Shown piece after piece: positions 46,401 through 61,553 of a stretch of DNA of 64,000 bases. Every line of letters starts with the position of its first letter. The first letter of the stretch is position 1. This DNA comes from Apostichopus japonicus (lineage: Eukaryota > Echinodermata > Holothuroidea > Aspidochirotida > Stichopodidae): positions 20,476,265 through 20,540,264 of the forward strand of contig NC_092573.1 of assembly GCF_037975245.1 (NCBI RefSeq), in the 5' to 3' direction. Under the pieces are notes generated by a model. It worked only from the letters and a program-made list of their open reading frames with translations, was not told where the DNA came from and ran no database searches. The translations under genes and the position numbers were made by a program.

Positions 46401-49400
46401 TGAATTGTCGTTTGATGAGGGAGACCTTCTCTACGTGACAGATAATGTAAGTTTATGCTTTAACTCGGACAGCGAGTGTGTTCGATTTAATCGTACATTT
46501 GTAATCTTTCTATTGACAAGAGGTTTTAAATGCAAAGAAAAGTGATGTAATGCAAAGGCAGAATTTGCCTCTGTGTAGATAGTAGGAATCTATGTGTATT
46601 TGCTGAACTGTGTAGTAGGAATCTTTGTGTAGTTGCCTCTGTGTAGTAGGAATAATGTGTATTCACCTCTGTGTTGTAGGAATATATGTATTTTGCTTCT
46701 GTGTAGTAAGAATCTACAGTATGTGTATTTGCCTCTGTGTTGTAGAAAGAATGTGTATTCACCTCTGTGTAGTAGGAATATGTTTTTTTGCTTCTGTGTA
46801 GTAAGAATCTATGTGTATTAGCCTCTGTGTAGTAGGAACCTATATGTGTATTTGCTTCTGTGTAGTAGGAATCAATGTGTATTTGCTGAACTGTGCAGTA
46901 GGAATCTATGTGTATTTGCCTCTGAGAGTAGGAATCTATGTGTACAGTATTTGCCTGTTTGTAGTAGGAATCTATGTGTATTTGCATCTGTGTAGTAGGA
47001 ATCTATGTGTAAATTTGCTTCTGAGTTGTTGGAATCTATGTGTATTTGCTTCTGTGTAGTAGGAATCAATGTGTATTTGCTGAACTGTGCAGTAGGAATC
47101 TATGTGTATTTGCCTCTGAGAGTAGGAATCTATGTGTACAGTATTTGCCTGTTTGTAGTAGGAATCTATGTGTATTTGCATCTGTGTAGTAGGAATCTAT
47201 GTGTAAATTTGCTTCTGAGTTGTTGGAATCTATGTGTATTTGCTTCTGTGTAGTAGGAATCTATGTATTTGCATCTGTGTAGTAGGAATCTATGTGATCA
47301 GTATAAATTTCAACCTAAATATGTATGTGGCACATTGAATGATATTGCAAGCTGCTACTGGTACATTGGCTGTTACTGAAAGTTGCTGCTGTAACATTGG
47401 CTGTTACTGAAAGCTGCTACTGGCATATTGGCTGTTACTACAGCATCTACAGTACCAGCACTTTTGGCTGTTATTGAAAGTTGTTGCTGTAACATTGGCT
47501 GTTACTGAAAGCTGCTAATGGCACATTGGTTGTTACTGAAAGCTGCTACTGGCACATTGGCTGTTTCTGAAAGTTGTTGCTGTAACATTGGATGTTATTG
47601 AAAGCTGCTACTGGCACATTGGCTGTTACTGAAAGTTGCTGAGCTGTAACATTGGCTGTTACTGAAAGCTTCTAAGTCTGTAGAACCCGCCCCACACTGT
47701 ATGACTGATACTGACTTGACTCCACCATCGTTACGTGAAAAATCAAGTTAAGCCTGACCTTTTGACCTACTGATTCAACACTCTCAATGACTGTCTACTG
47801 TTAAGATATGGGAGCTCGTTTTATGTCACATGGTAATTTATGAGCCCATGATTGGTTACATTTGGTAAAAACTGTACAGATTCAGTTGTGAACCCCCCCC
47901 CCCCGCATTGCACGAATTGCAGTTGGAAAATGAGACAGTTCAGTTTTCCCGACTAAAGCCAAAGTTGCTTAAAAACTGGTAAACTCATGATCAGTTGTAG
48001 TCTTAAACCGACTAACACTGGCTTTCTACCCAGCCTACCACAGTAGAGTGGTGTCGGGTCGTGTTCAGTCATGTGTTAGTTGGGCTCAAGTCACCATAGC
48101 CTATACAATTTGGATCATGACTGACATAATTGTGATGCATATTATATCCCATGGTAAGCACTTTGTTGCTGGTGTTGTTGTTGGAGGTCAGAAGTGCTTT
48201 AAACTCTGAATACAGTATATTGCAGGCAAGCAACTGTAAAGTCCTATACCTCAACAACAATGTTTTAACTTTGGCGAATGTCATATTTTGAATGTAAGTC
48301 TCCCCCTTAGTGTTTTCAGGTTCGGCTTTTGATGGAGGCCGACGGTCACCTCAGGTTAACCTCATAATCAAACATTGAAAGATGTGTAAATAAAATTCCT
48401 TGTGAATGCTCGTTGCAATTTGAAAATGACTGACCATTATTTGACTTTATAGCATATTTTGGGCCAGTACTGATGCTGTTTCACCCTCCTCACATGTACA
48501 GTATTACTATTATTGAACACAGCAGCTGTCTATCAATACAAGTAGAAACTTTAAATTGATATCCTCTTTAGTGTTTATTCACACAGTTGCAACCCACTGC
48601 ACAGCACAAATTCCCTTTGCTATATTCAGTGTGTTAGTTAACTTCCTTATTTTCTCTCTCTATCAACGGTTATTAAAAGCAACAATGGTTTGATTGATTA
48701 TGAAAACGGACTTTTGAAAATGATAATGCAAACAACAGACATGTAAAATTAGATGTATTACAATATGAGTTATATATCCTCAAGCACGATGGGTACAGTA
48801 CTGTAGTGTGTTGCTTGAGTAAGAGGTATTGAATCAACTCATTGTGGCTGTTAACTGTATCGTACAACAAGTATTTTTTATTGTATGTTGATAAAGATCC
48901 GGGATTAAAGGAAAATTCCTTCCTCCTTTGCCATTTAACTTGTTACTTTCTCAAAAAGCTGAAAACAAAATCAACGACAAAAGTAAATCAATTAAAAAAT
49001 ACAATAGTGTCAACACTATAAATACCCCTTTTTTCTGATTTATTTTCATCACAGTCTGGTTTATTTAGTTCAGCCTGAATACACCTTTGCTTCCTTTTAG
49101 CAGTAGAGTGGGAATATAAATTTACTTGGCTTCTCACTTACCAGTCTTTTCACAACCTCAGCACCTGTTAGCCCCATAGAGCAAGGGTTATAATTTAGGT
49201 TGAGAGTTTTGCATAGTACTGTAAAGTTCTGTGTGCTTATTGTGAATTTTGGAATTTTTCGTCAATTACCATGGTTACGTGGACAAAAACCAGACTGATG
49301 CAAGTTATCATTTGTGTGGCAGGGTGTCTATAGATCTTGCATTGCATTTTGTTACTGTATACATAACTAGATAAATTTCTCCAAATAGAGATAATATCTT

Positions 49401-52400
49401 TGGGAATGTACAGTAACGAAGCACACGGAAGACAAGGTAATATGTTGTGTGAACATGTGTTTGTTTCGTGGCTTCACATATATATCGATACACTACAGTT
49501 AATGCTGGGGTGTTGTTTAAAGTACTACAGACACCTAGCCAATTTGCCCTATATGCAGTACATTTGTTGTATATGATAATCTCATTTCAAAATCCGTTAA
49601 AATGTTTCCAATAGCTCTTTTCCTTTCCAAGATATACACATTTACAGTTTTGACAAATCTGGGAAACTCATTAATAGATATGTGCAAACTATGACGTGGA
49701 GTGTTGCGCTCGTCAAAATAGGGTAACCCATCATTACAAGCTCACAGATAACTATTTGAATAATGTGATGTTCCTCTTTTTATAGAAGACAATTTATTAA
49801 TATTTCAAAAAAAATGACTTGTGCTCTTGTGCTTGTTGTTTTATGACGTCCATAGGACATGTATTGGTGGAGTTATTTGAATTTATAAAACAATGTATTA
49901 ACTTTAATATTTAAGATTACACTGAGGAGCTGATATCATCATCAATGTAAGCTTAAAATACCATTCAAGGGACTTGAATAGTTTGAAAATCAGAATAGCT
50001 TCAGAAAACATGACTTTTTTACCCAAATTTTTTTTCTTCTCAATTTTTTCTTGGACTAAAATTGTCCATAATTCGTCCTTTAATAATGCAATTGAATTTT
50101 ATCATAAATACAAATGATGCGATTAGAAACTAAACCTTAACATTAGCATTGTGTGGGGTGAGTGCAATAGAACAATGTGTTCTCTTAGACTCTTACATGT
50201 AAACCTCAAAGACAATGACCATGCTCTGAATATATGCAGAACAGTACATACATAAATTAGAAGTACTCTAACCTTCCGTCTTCAGGAGAATTTCACTATA
50301 ACTACAAATTTATGCTTTATTCAAGATTTCATTTGGAACTGAATGAACACTGCTTATAAACTCACACTGTTTTGAATATGTGCAGAGAATTCATTGTATC
50401 AAATTCCAGGTTAAATATATATAGTTAATAAAACAGACTTGACAACATTGACTGAAGTAAATCTGTCACTTTGAGAGAGTTTGTGATAGTTTTGAAATTC
50501 ATATTTGTATGCAAATTCATCTTTGGTTTCAATCCTGTACCATATTGCTGTGTTAAATTGATTTTCATTGTCTTAAGGATGGAATGATTTCATGATCATT
50601 ACCTACCTTCTCATCAGACCTACCTGTGTGCTGTTACGTTATCTCATTAATGACGCATTGTTTACTTTGTTTACTTCCTCAGAGTTCCAAAGATTGGTAT
50701 AAAGGAAAATGTGGACAAAAGTTTGGATTAATTCCGAGTAATTATGGTAAGTAAAAATAATATATAAAAAGTGTTGTATATTGCAGCCTGGGCCCTTGTC
50801 TGCAGATATAAATATGTTTTCTTTTATATATATTAATATGATATATATATATATATATGAAATATATGATATATATACATATACATATGTATATAGATAT
50901 AAATATGTTTTTTTCTTCTACTACAGCATATTACAAAGCATCATTTATTTTCAAGGTGACTTTGACCCAACAATCATCATCATTAGCTTTATATCTGAGA
51001 GAGAACTTTGTTGTGTTGAAGAAAAAACTCCCTGAAAACAGAGCTAAGAGTAGTACCCAACTCTGTATAAGAGTGATTTCTGGGAGCTGTTATTCTCTAA
51101 ATCTATGATGTCACAGTGCCACAAGGGTCTGAAACCTTCTTTTGCTTTCATGTTCTCTCTCTTAGAATGTTAACATAGCATCGACACTGAAAACAATGTC
51201 ATAATTTAGTAGTTGGTCATGAAAAAGAATATTTGATTGTTTAATAGATTCAGCATAATTTGCAAAACCCATCTCCATTATATCAAAAGACAAAACCGTG
51301 GCCATTATACATTTATGAAAATAAAACAAAACTGTTAGCAAACTGCTTATCCACTAAAGAGCCCTGTGTATTAAAGAGAATGTGTACAAGTAAGAGGGCG
51401 TGAGGTTTCGATCCTAGCAGGATCTTCTTCAGAGGCTGAATGACAAGTAACAGTAACGGGCAGGAAAAATACACACACTTGTCTACTGTTAATTCCCGTC
51501 ACATCTTTCTCTTTTGTGTTCACCCTGCTCATTAACCTGTCTATATTCTGTGTGTGTATTTGTCCCTTCCGTTACTGTAACTTGTCATTCAGCCTCTGAA
51601 GAAGATCCTGCTAGGATCGTAGCGTCAGGCCCTCTTACTTTTACACACGTATTACACACATATTATGCAGGAAAATGAGGCAGAAAACCGTCAAAAATTG
51701 ATTGAAACAACGTTTCGTTAAAAGCGTGTCACGTTTAGACTAACTCAATACCTACAACTATTTGTGTGGGTGTGAACTTTTAAATCTTTTTGGGGAGGGT
51801 ATTTATCAAAGTTTCTATTTCTATTACTAAGATGAATGATAGTTAGGGTCTGTGTCTCTGTTAACGTTAGGCTCGGTGAGTGGCTCGCGTAGTAGATTCT
51901 AAAATCTGCAAACTTTTGTAATTTCCTGGGATCCCAAGGTCAACCTACGTAACCTGTCCCACATTGACCACTTAAAGAGTGGCATATCTTGCCCATGGAT
52001 GTCGTCATGTATAACATAAATGACAAGCCTTGACATCCTCACCTACTACTGGCCCCCATTTCTTGATTTATTTTTGTTTACTAAACTGTCAATAAATATT
52101 TAAGGTCTCACTTTTTGATAAGTTGAAACTTGTCCTTCCTGTCAACATCAAATCCCAGCAAGCTGTCGAAAAGATTGTAAAATGAGAGGCAAATGGGTTG
52201 AATTCTTTTGGTTGTTGTTGTTTTGTGTTTTGTCAAACTTAGGAGGCCTCTTTGTCTTAGGCCCGGAGGTAGTCTATCTCGATTTGAACCCTGCAAGTAG
52301 AATTTAATGGTTCTGGATTTCATAGTAAAATCTTTTGTCAGTATTTAGATAAAAAATAATACCTCTTTCAAGAAAGGGCAGAGTTTGTTTGAAGGAAGTT

Positions 52401-55400
52401 TTATCGGTTGTACCCTGGCCCTGGATATTCTTGACTTTGTTTTAATGATTGTCAGAAGAGAAGAAAAGTTTATCATTCTGCACAGTTAATGATTTGAGGG
52501 TTAATGAGGGCTTGAATTTTTAAAGCAGCCTTGTATATTGATTTAAAATAAAATTGGTCAATATTTAGATCATACCAATATCCGATTACATCGTCGATCA
52601 ATTCGGTTCACTAGTTGCATTTTCACTTTAAATAAGAACCGAAAAGTAGAAACTTGGATATTTTCAGATTGGTGACATAGTTGTTTGTAAAGAAATATAG
52701 TCTTCTTGGATCGCTTGACAAAACATTTCACTTGAGAATCAGCCTAGATTTTGACAAGCCATAACACTGTGGTGATTCTTGTCATTTTTATAATATACAC
52801 TCTAGGCAATGGAACAGAATTCTATAAGTAAGTAATTATTGTGTGGGTCTTTCTTCATTGCTGTGGTTACATGAAACCATTATCCTATTAAACCAGGATA
52901 CGTAGGTAGGTTACATAAATGCTGAACAGCTGTTAATCCATACAGGTGTAAAGCTAAAAGGTTTCGGTTTCACTTAGGAGATATCATGGTGTGAAGGTTC
53001 CTTCTCGTACTAACCTGTACAGTAGATTGAAGAATTTGACAGTCTCTGAAAAAGGATATCACAGAGCCACTTGCTGTTAAATTGTCAATATTTTTGCTTA
53101 TTCATTACTAATTTCACTTTTCTTTTGTTAGAAATAGTACTGTATATTGCAAGTGTTATTACCCAAAGTGATCATAGTTTTGAAACATAACCTAACACTG
53201 ATTTCAGAAGTAATATTAATTTAGTTTCATTTATGAAATTGAAAAGTATGAAATGTTACAAGGCAAGACTAAGAGTCTTAGATTTCACCTACTTGTGACA
53301 CTGTGACTTCTTATGTTAAGAGAATCACATTCCCTTCCCCCACCCCCCACTGCCCTCCACCACCCCTCCCCCTTAGCAAAAGTGGACCGACATTCAAAAG
53401 TACAGTGACCTTACAGTTGGAATGCAAGTCTCTCTGCTGTAGCATACACACTAGGCAGCCGCAAGTTGGAAGATGCTTTGCTGGTAATGTTGTTATGTTA
53501 ATATAAATGTATCACATCACATGTGACCAAGGGTCGTACAACCACAAGAACCAGCCAGTCATGGTACATCGTTTCCCCCACAGATATATGATGTTACTGT
53601 AGAAGTAAACAATTCATATTTAAACAGATATATTACTGTAATCTTATATGCATGCTGTATGTGTTGACCAGACCCCTTGCGGCCTAATTCTTACAAACTT
53701 ACTATGAGGAGTTGCTTACTCTAGATCTGTAGCATCTGTATGTAACATGTTCACTTTCATTTCATTACGGTAGCAACAGCATGTGTAAAGTACAGTATGT
53801 ATGTATGACAGTCGTATCGAGCAAGCATGTTGTATAAATGACAAGGAAGTGTGTGTAGTAATGTAAGGTTTGATTACCCACAATGCTTCTTGCTTTTTCA
53901 TTTGCATAATGGCAACATTTGATAACAAGAAATAAAGACGGTATTGTAGTCTTCAAGATGTTGTCCATCATCTGGAGTAGTTACTGTATCTTGAAACATG
54001 ATTTCATCTAGCAGTATGGAGTACCCAGCCTACCATCTTTGCTACAATTGTCACATGTACATTTATCGACCAATCAGAAAATCGCTCAAAGTTTTAACCA
54101 TTCGTTCTCCTTTGATCACTGAAGTAGTGTTGTAAATATATTCTACTTATAGATTTGCCGTACAGGTTGAAGTCAAATATATATCAAGATGGAGGCTGTT
54201 AATACAATATTCTATTATATGATATATATATTTTAATGTCATAATATACACTCTCTCTTTTGTAAATGATTTAAATTTCCACTGAAACAACCATTTAAAT
54301 TTTATGTTTAGATTAACTGTCGTTACACTTTTCTTAATGTGAGAACTTTGGATATTATTACCCATTTGAATCCAACGTTGTGAACTCTTTTTAAATGAAA
54401 CTGTCATCCAAAAAAAATTAATATTTTCTATTGAAAACATCTTTGTTATCTAGTAAAGTATTGTTTCTTTTTGAGTTTTCTCGGTTAAGAGCAAAATCTT
54501 GGTTAATAGCAAAAGAACTTAAAAGTGAAACTGAAATCGTTTCCCATAATAGAAACTGAAAGTACTATAAATCTAATAAATAGTATAAACAGTGTGGGAA
54601 GTAAAATTGACTTTGCCATATGGAAAAAAATAATAAAAAAATAAAATATAAAATATTAACTTCTGTGAGATATCGTTTAAGAATATTAATATTAAAAGTA
54701 AGTCAGCAATTTGGATGACAGATCAAACGCTTTGGGCTCAGGGTTGAAACAAGGCCAAATCATTTTGAACCTCTGCAAATTTTACATTTTAGACCCTTCG
54801 ATCAGAATCAAACCCTGCGTTCGCAATGACCGAACAGGAAATTCAAGTTTTCTTAAGACCAGAAGAAAACACACGAAAGCCAGACGTGTGACGTACAGAG
54901 CCCTATTAATTAATACAACCTACTACTATTATGTCTATTTACATGTGCAGCAATGAACGATGGAATACAAAAGCTCGGAACTGATCCTTGCCTCGTTCTC
55001 AAGTGTAACTAGAGGGGGGCTAAAAAACTGCGATTTGTTTCGAATTTGTTTCATTTCTAGTGGTACTGTAGTCAGGACACTACTGTGGGGAAAGACAAGG
55101 CACTGTTAACTATGTAGTTGTATTTACTCAAGTCTATAAAAATGTCACCAGAAATTAGGAACTAAAGCAAAAGTCTATAAATGAAACATAACAGTATATA
55201 TTGAATGAATTGGACACGGCTCATCTGTTTTACAATTGCATTAAGGGATTAATAATGTACATTGAACCAAATCCATATCTTGGTAGCTTTTTATTTGCAT
55301 GGAGGGTTATAAAACCAGTTATGCGGGAATATTTTATAACTCGGTCAAAGTGACCAAAAGTTATAATCCAACTCACAGACTGCTACTTCACAAAGACACG

Positions 55401-58400
55401 AAAGTCTCTTCATTTCAAAGTAGGTACAATTTTTTGTGATTCCTTTTTGATGAAGCTTATAGTATTAGTTTTGGACCCTGGGGACATATTTGTCCCCCCC
55501 AAACTGTCACATATCTTGAGCCTCTGCGGAATGTGTTAGGCATCGTGACATTTCGTTTATTTATCTGTTTGTTTATCATTTCAGTCGAAGAGAGCATGGA
55601 ATCCGTCGACAATCCACTTCACGAGGCTGCGAAAAGAGGCAACGTTGGGTTTCTTCAGGAATGCCTCAACAATAAGGTGAACTGTCCAACTTGTAGTTTT
55701 GTAGTACACTTTCCTCTTTGTAACTAAAAATGGTCTTTATTATTTGCTAGAGTACAGAGGACAATCTTCTCAATTTTATTTGGTCTTTTATTTCTTTAAA
55801 TTGATTTGTTTTGGTCGGTGGTGATTGACAGCCCTGGGGAAGTTTGGCTATGAAACGATGTCTCCTAAAGTTTACTCTTTCAACAGATTAAAAACTAAAG
55901 CAACCTTGCTATTTTTAAAGGCAATTGTCACCCAAATTGTAAATGCATTTTATATGCAATTTATAAGCAAAATCAGTGACGAGGAATTTTTGGCTACTGT
56001 GGGTAGGAATTTAAACTACAGTACTGTAGATAGTGACCTTATACAGTAGGAATACAAGTCCATCTGCTCGGTTTAGTTGTGGATGTTTACCAAATGTCAA
56101 AAATTCAAATCATTCTGTGTGTATTATTTAAAAATACGATGCACAGGCTTGTTACATATGAAACCGTGTGTAGTATAGTCTAGACTTTTCAGTTTTAAGG
56201 GAGTTGAACTTTCAAAGTTCAGGTGCATAGTCGGCCTTTGTTGGTGTGGGGTTCCCCACTCTCCTCTGAGAAAGCTTGGTAAGGGGGCTTAGATGCAAAT
56301 GGTGCCATGCCCAGACAGGGAATTTAAGTTTAATAAATTCTTTGATTGGATATGCCATTCCGTAACACCGTAAAGACTCTACCATCTGTTATGACTTCAA
56401 ACGATTGGGAAACAACTATTTTGCTGACATCTGTTTCGGGAAAGGGGGTGGAAGGAGAGGGGTGTCCTGCACCTCCCCCCCCCCCCCGCAACCTCTGATT
56501 ACATCACTGGTCAGATTCTCAGGTTCAGGTTTTGAATCTTAGTGTAACCATGTCTGTTTATAGCTAAATGGTGAAACAGGTCGTGGTGATGACAATTATT
56601 GGGCCATATCTGGTTTCAGTTTACACCGCAGGATAACAGAACGATGAACCACTTTCAATACACCCTATGTATTACATTATCTGTGTGCACGACATTGGTG
56701 TTGGAGTTGCGAGTGCTTGGGGTGAAGTAGTAAAAGAAGCCGACAATCAGTTTTATAGGGAACAAATTTATTTTTTGAGGGCGGGGGGGGGGGATAGTTG
56801 TACTAGATTGCCCCCAAAAGGAATATATTCTTTTTGATTCTTGGCCTGTGGGATATGGTTGGACATTTATGGTGAATTTTATTTCATATTTCCAAACGCA
56901 CCTCTTGAGACCAAGGTCATTTAAATATAGTTGTCCCCCCCCCCCCCCACTGGATATTTGGGATATTTGGAACCAGTAGAGTTAAAAATGATTTTTTTTT
57001 TTTCTGATGGCTGAAGTTGATTGGCTAGCCAAATTGGTGAAAATTAGTGAACATTTGAGTCTTTTAGTCAAATTCTAAAGCAGATAGTGCCCAAAGAGGT
57101 TGTTGCCTTTTGAGAGCTTTTTTTTCATTTATTTTTTTATAAAACTGTAGCTTTGAGACTGTTTGAGGGATCATGTATCAGTTATTCAAGACACTTGATG
57201 GTTAAAGCCCAAATCTACGCTAATGTCAAACTAATTTAAACTGTAACATACCGCATATTTAGACTAATGGAAGATCTTTCACGTACACCTCGAAGCCAAG
57301 TTAAATGTTTAACACGAGCGGTCTTGCCTGAATACTAGCCCAGAGGGCCTACTAGGTGATGAATCATTAAACACCTTTTAATACTTGAGTTAAGATCACT
57401 GTGTCATAAATATTCATGACCGGTACTGCATGTCGAGAGGTGCGTGGTATATAATAATACCTCTTTCCATCCTCATCCCCACCCACTCAACCCACCCCCT
57501 CTTGAACAGGGATTGTTTGAGGTAAAATCCGTTATTAACTAGAGCCTAAAGCGAAGCATTGCTACTAGAAACTGGTTCAGATTATATTTATCGTTAGTTG
57601 CTTTTCAGGGCAATAACCTAGTTCCTTCAAACTTAATGCAATAAGACTTTAACGTAGTACCTTAGATTATTACTCTCGGGTGAACTTTGTAAACTCTAAA
57701 TCTGAATGCTTTGATCTGATTTTGCCTATAAGCTACATTTCTGATTTTTTATTGGGGGGGGGGGGGGAGAGAGGTTGCTTCTTATAATACCATTTACTTA
57801 CTGTTAGATCATGAACAGCCTCATTTATGCATAATTAAATCTCCACAGTCTCATTAATCTTCTTAAATCTCTCCTCTTTTGGGTATTTTGTGTATTAAGT
57901 AATTATGCAACCATGCTGATGTACATTCTTGCCAAATTTATTTATTTTATATTTTCTGTGCACATTCGTAGAGCTCGAGCAAATGACTAATTAAAACAAA
58001 GAGTTAATTGTTTCGACAGCCTTCCCTGTCATAGAAATTTCTGTGGAAAAGATACAGTACTATTTATTTATGAAAATGTCATTGCAAATTGTCATTTCTC
58101 CTCCTTTTATGATCTTAATGTAATTTGAAATTTTTGTTTTGCCCCAATTTTAAATGTCTATTTGTTTCTTTCGTTCCTAACTTTTTTATCTCTTAAGGTC
58201 TCTGTAAATGGGCTGGACAAGTCTGGATCTACGGCTTTGTACTGGGCTTGTCATGGCGGACACACGGAATGCATCAAAATTCTGCTGGCTACGCCTCGAG
58301 TTGAACTCAATTCACAGGTAAAACTGAGTGAATACCATCCGAATGATTTTGGACGTTTAGTATCACTGATGCTTTGAATCTATATTTTACCCTCGATCTC

Positions 58401-61400
58401 GTCGCCGGTACCACACTCAAAGTTTTAAAAATTCAAGGATACTTAAGTAGATTCTAGGAAAACAAAGGTTTGCTACTCTAGCCCAGCACATAGCCAACAG
58501 ATACAACAAAAATAAAAATAAATTTGAAAGCTTTGCTATTTTGTTACAATGACACTTGTCTTTAAATTTGTAGGAAACAGACCTCCTCTGTTGGGTCATA
58601 AGTCAAATGTATACCTTGTGGATAAGTTATTGCCCAGTGGTTGTAACCAAGTAGATGTCCTTGTCATATTGGAGGGGGATGGGGCAGGGTGGGGGGGGGG
58701 GATTGTTGTTATTGCATGATCTGTAAGTATCGCATGCCTTGGTCAGCTCGACAAAAATTTTACAACCCAACTCAAAGAAAGATTTGAATGGCGGCATCAA
58801 AATCCTGCATCCAGAAAGTAATTGTCTTTTGAGCTCTAACCAGAGTAAGGTGTGATAAAATATCTAGTTTCAGCTTAATTGGTAACTAACATGATTGAAA
58901 GAGTCCTAGGCCAATTTGCAGTTAAATATAATCATGGCAATGAGTAAATGGAAAAACTCACCGAGAAATGAACAACAAATTTGAAAAGAGCAAAGAAACC
59001 TGTTTGTGAAATTACACGATTTTATACTCAAACAACGAAGTTATCCAGCTCTCAGGTGCTGGCTACTCCAAATATAGCGACCTGTTTGCTGGAAGGAGGG
59101 GTGAGGTTGATGGTGGGGGGGGTTGGCGGGGGTTGCAATTCAGAAGTCGTATTATCTTGCATACCTTGGTAAACAGGGACCACACCTAATCTGATTACCC
59201 AATTTAAATTTTGTTGGGTCGTCTACAGGGATGTCAGAGTGAAAGCTCACCGATTGGTGTTGTGTCTTTAACATGGGTCTGTTACCTTTTATACTACACT
59301 TTGTTGGAGGGGATGGGGGTGGGGGTGGGGGGTAACACCACCTGATAGAAGTTAGTGTGAATGTTTTGGCACTGGTAAATGTTGACTGACTCCATCACCA
59401 TAAGAGAAACCCTCTTCTGGCTTGTATAAGTGCATGTTGTATCCGCGTAACGAAAAAAAGGAGAGGATTATAAATATCTTGCTTTCGGGCTCATGTATGT
59501 CTTTTCCTCGTCGTTTTATCTCTTCAGAACAAAATCGGGGATACCGCGCTTCACGCTGCTGCCTGGAAGGGACACCCAGAGGCAGTGAAGTTACTACTAG
59601 CGAAAGGTAAATTCAAATGTCAATTCACGAGGAAAGCCAAGTGGCACTGTAGCTTAGTGCGAAGAGCAGTAAATGTTTCATTATTAAAGCAAGGTGCAAA
59701 GTCAAATGTTGCACTATTTATAGTTGTATCGTCTGTTCAATTGAAAAAAGGATGACCCAACTTTAAAGTTATCCCAGCAATTATCCCACCTACCCTCTAA
59801 CCCCCCCCCCTCCCCCCATCATTTGAAGGAAAGGGTTGTATTATATTTTTCCTTTATTTATTTCAATGTTTAAAAAACTTTGTAGGAATATCTATGTTTG
59901 TAAATTGAACAATAGATATCAGTTTTATTCTGAACAATGACGTCTATTGTCGGTCGTACCCATTGTTTTTGCAGGAGCAAGAACAGACTTACGAAACAAA
60001 GACGCCAAATACCCAGTAGATCTGTCATCCCGAGATCCAGCAACGGCCGCCATGTTAGTTCCAAAAATAACAAGTGAGTTTACTTCCACCGAGCATTTCT
60101 TTGTTTGTTTTACTTTTACATCTTAATTTTCTCTTTGACGTGCTTTCTCTTCTGTTAGTGAGAGGAAGGTGATTAAACCTGCCTAAATATTTCCTAAATG
60201 TTTCCTTCTATTAGTTCTCTTTTTGGATTTTGCCAAGACTAACTCATCCGCTTGGGATTTACTTATGCAAAGATAACCTTTAAAAGTAATATTCATACTA
60301 GTAATATTCATACTGTTTTTTTTATGAATATTTCATGACATATTTTTTTTAGTAACAACCAACACACAGGTTGTCAATTTTGCTTAGCCTGATATCTAGA
60401 AGCAACTATGGCAGTTTTCCATACAAAACTCTGAGTCATTTTTTGGTTGAGGACATATTTTCATTGTAATTTTCAAGCAGCCAGGTTACCTGAGCAGTGT
60501 AACTTCATTGGCCATCATCAAACATGCCAAAACAGAAGCAGTGTAGTGTTCTGGTACATGAAAAAATGGAAAAATCTTGTGAATGCCAGGGATTTTGAGT
60601 TAGATGGGCACAATATACTTGTGTTTCTGTCACTTGTGAAGTTTTTTACACATGATGATGGCACCCATGGGGGGTGGGGGGGGGGAAAGGCACAGTAGTC
60701 TGCATTAGGGGAGGGGGCATGATTCCACATGCCCCCGCCCGGCTACTCGAGTGCCTGTTACTTCTCAAAGCAAACATCAATACTTGTGGTAAACCTATCA
60801 CACTTCAATATTGCAGATGTATCTAGCCTATGCTACTAAATTTGCATTAAATATATATATATATAGACATATATTAGTATAGTTATCGTCAGTAACTCTG
60901 AATCTGTTTGGAGTGAAATGATTCTTGCAGAGCATTTAAACAAGAGCGACTTTAGGCAATCCTCTTTCAACAATTGTTTCATGACTATCGGTTGAAGTCA
61001 TGCAATAAATGTAGATTTTGATGGTGATCAGAAGAAAATGTTCTGTGCCTTGAAAGGTTTGGAACTTTAAGATAAGAAGTGAGCAAATGGGAGGTAATTA
61101 TTATTTACCGGTGATAAGATCGTGAGAAGATAAGGATAAGAACAAGTATTAGGGTATAAGTGTTTTCTAACTATTCTGACTTTTTGGCGTTTGTTTGTAG
61201 TCTGTGTGTAGGGAGAGGGGAGGAAAGGGGAAGTGGGGAGTTATGTGGAAAGCTTAAAGCAGCTGCTTTCGCTTTAGAAGTGTAAGTTCGTTGAACACTT
61301 ACTCGTGAAATTGAAACTTGGATTTATGGTATTATTAGAGAAAGTCAAAACAATGGTCAACCAAGTTTCAAACTTAGTCAAGAAGTTTAACTGCCATCCT

Positions 61401-61494
61401 GAAGCATTGCTTTTAATCTGAGGGATTTAGTTGTTGAATTTGACATTCCTCAAGTATTTGGTTAGGCCAAATCTCTGGGGAGGACTTCTCAAAA

Positions 61495-61553
<59 letters not shown>

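Noticed and set aside
46526-47300. CRISPR-like array or repetitive peptide gene ([12 protein letters not shown] repeats on minus strand)
   Set aside because: Units are contiguous imperfect 31-bp tandem copies with no spacers, inside an animal intron; the peptide is a by-product of the minisatellite.
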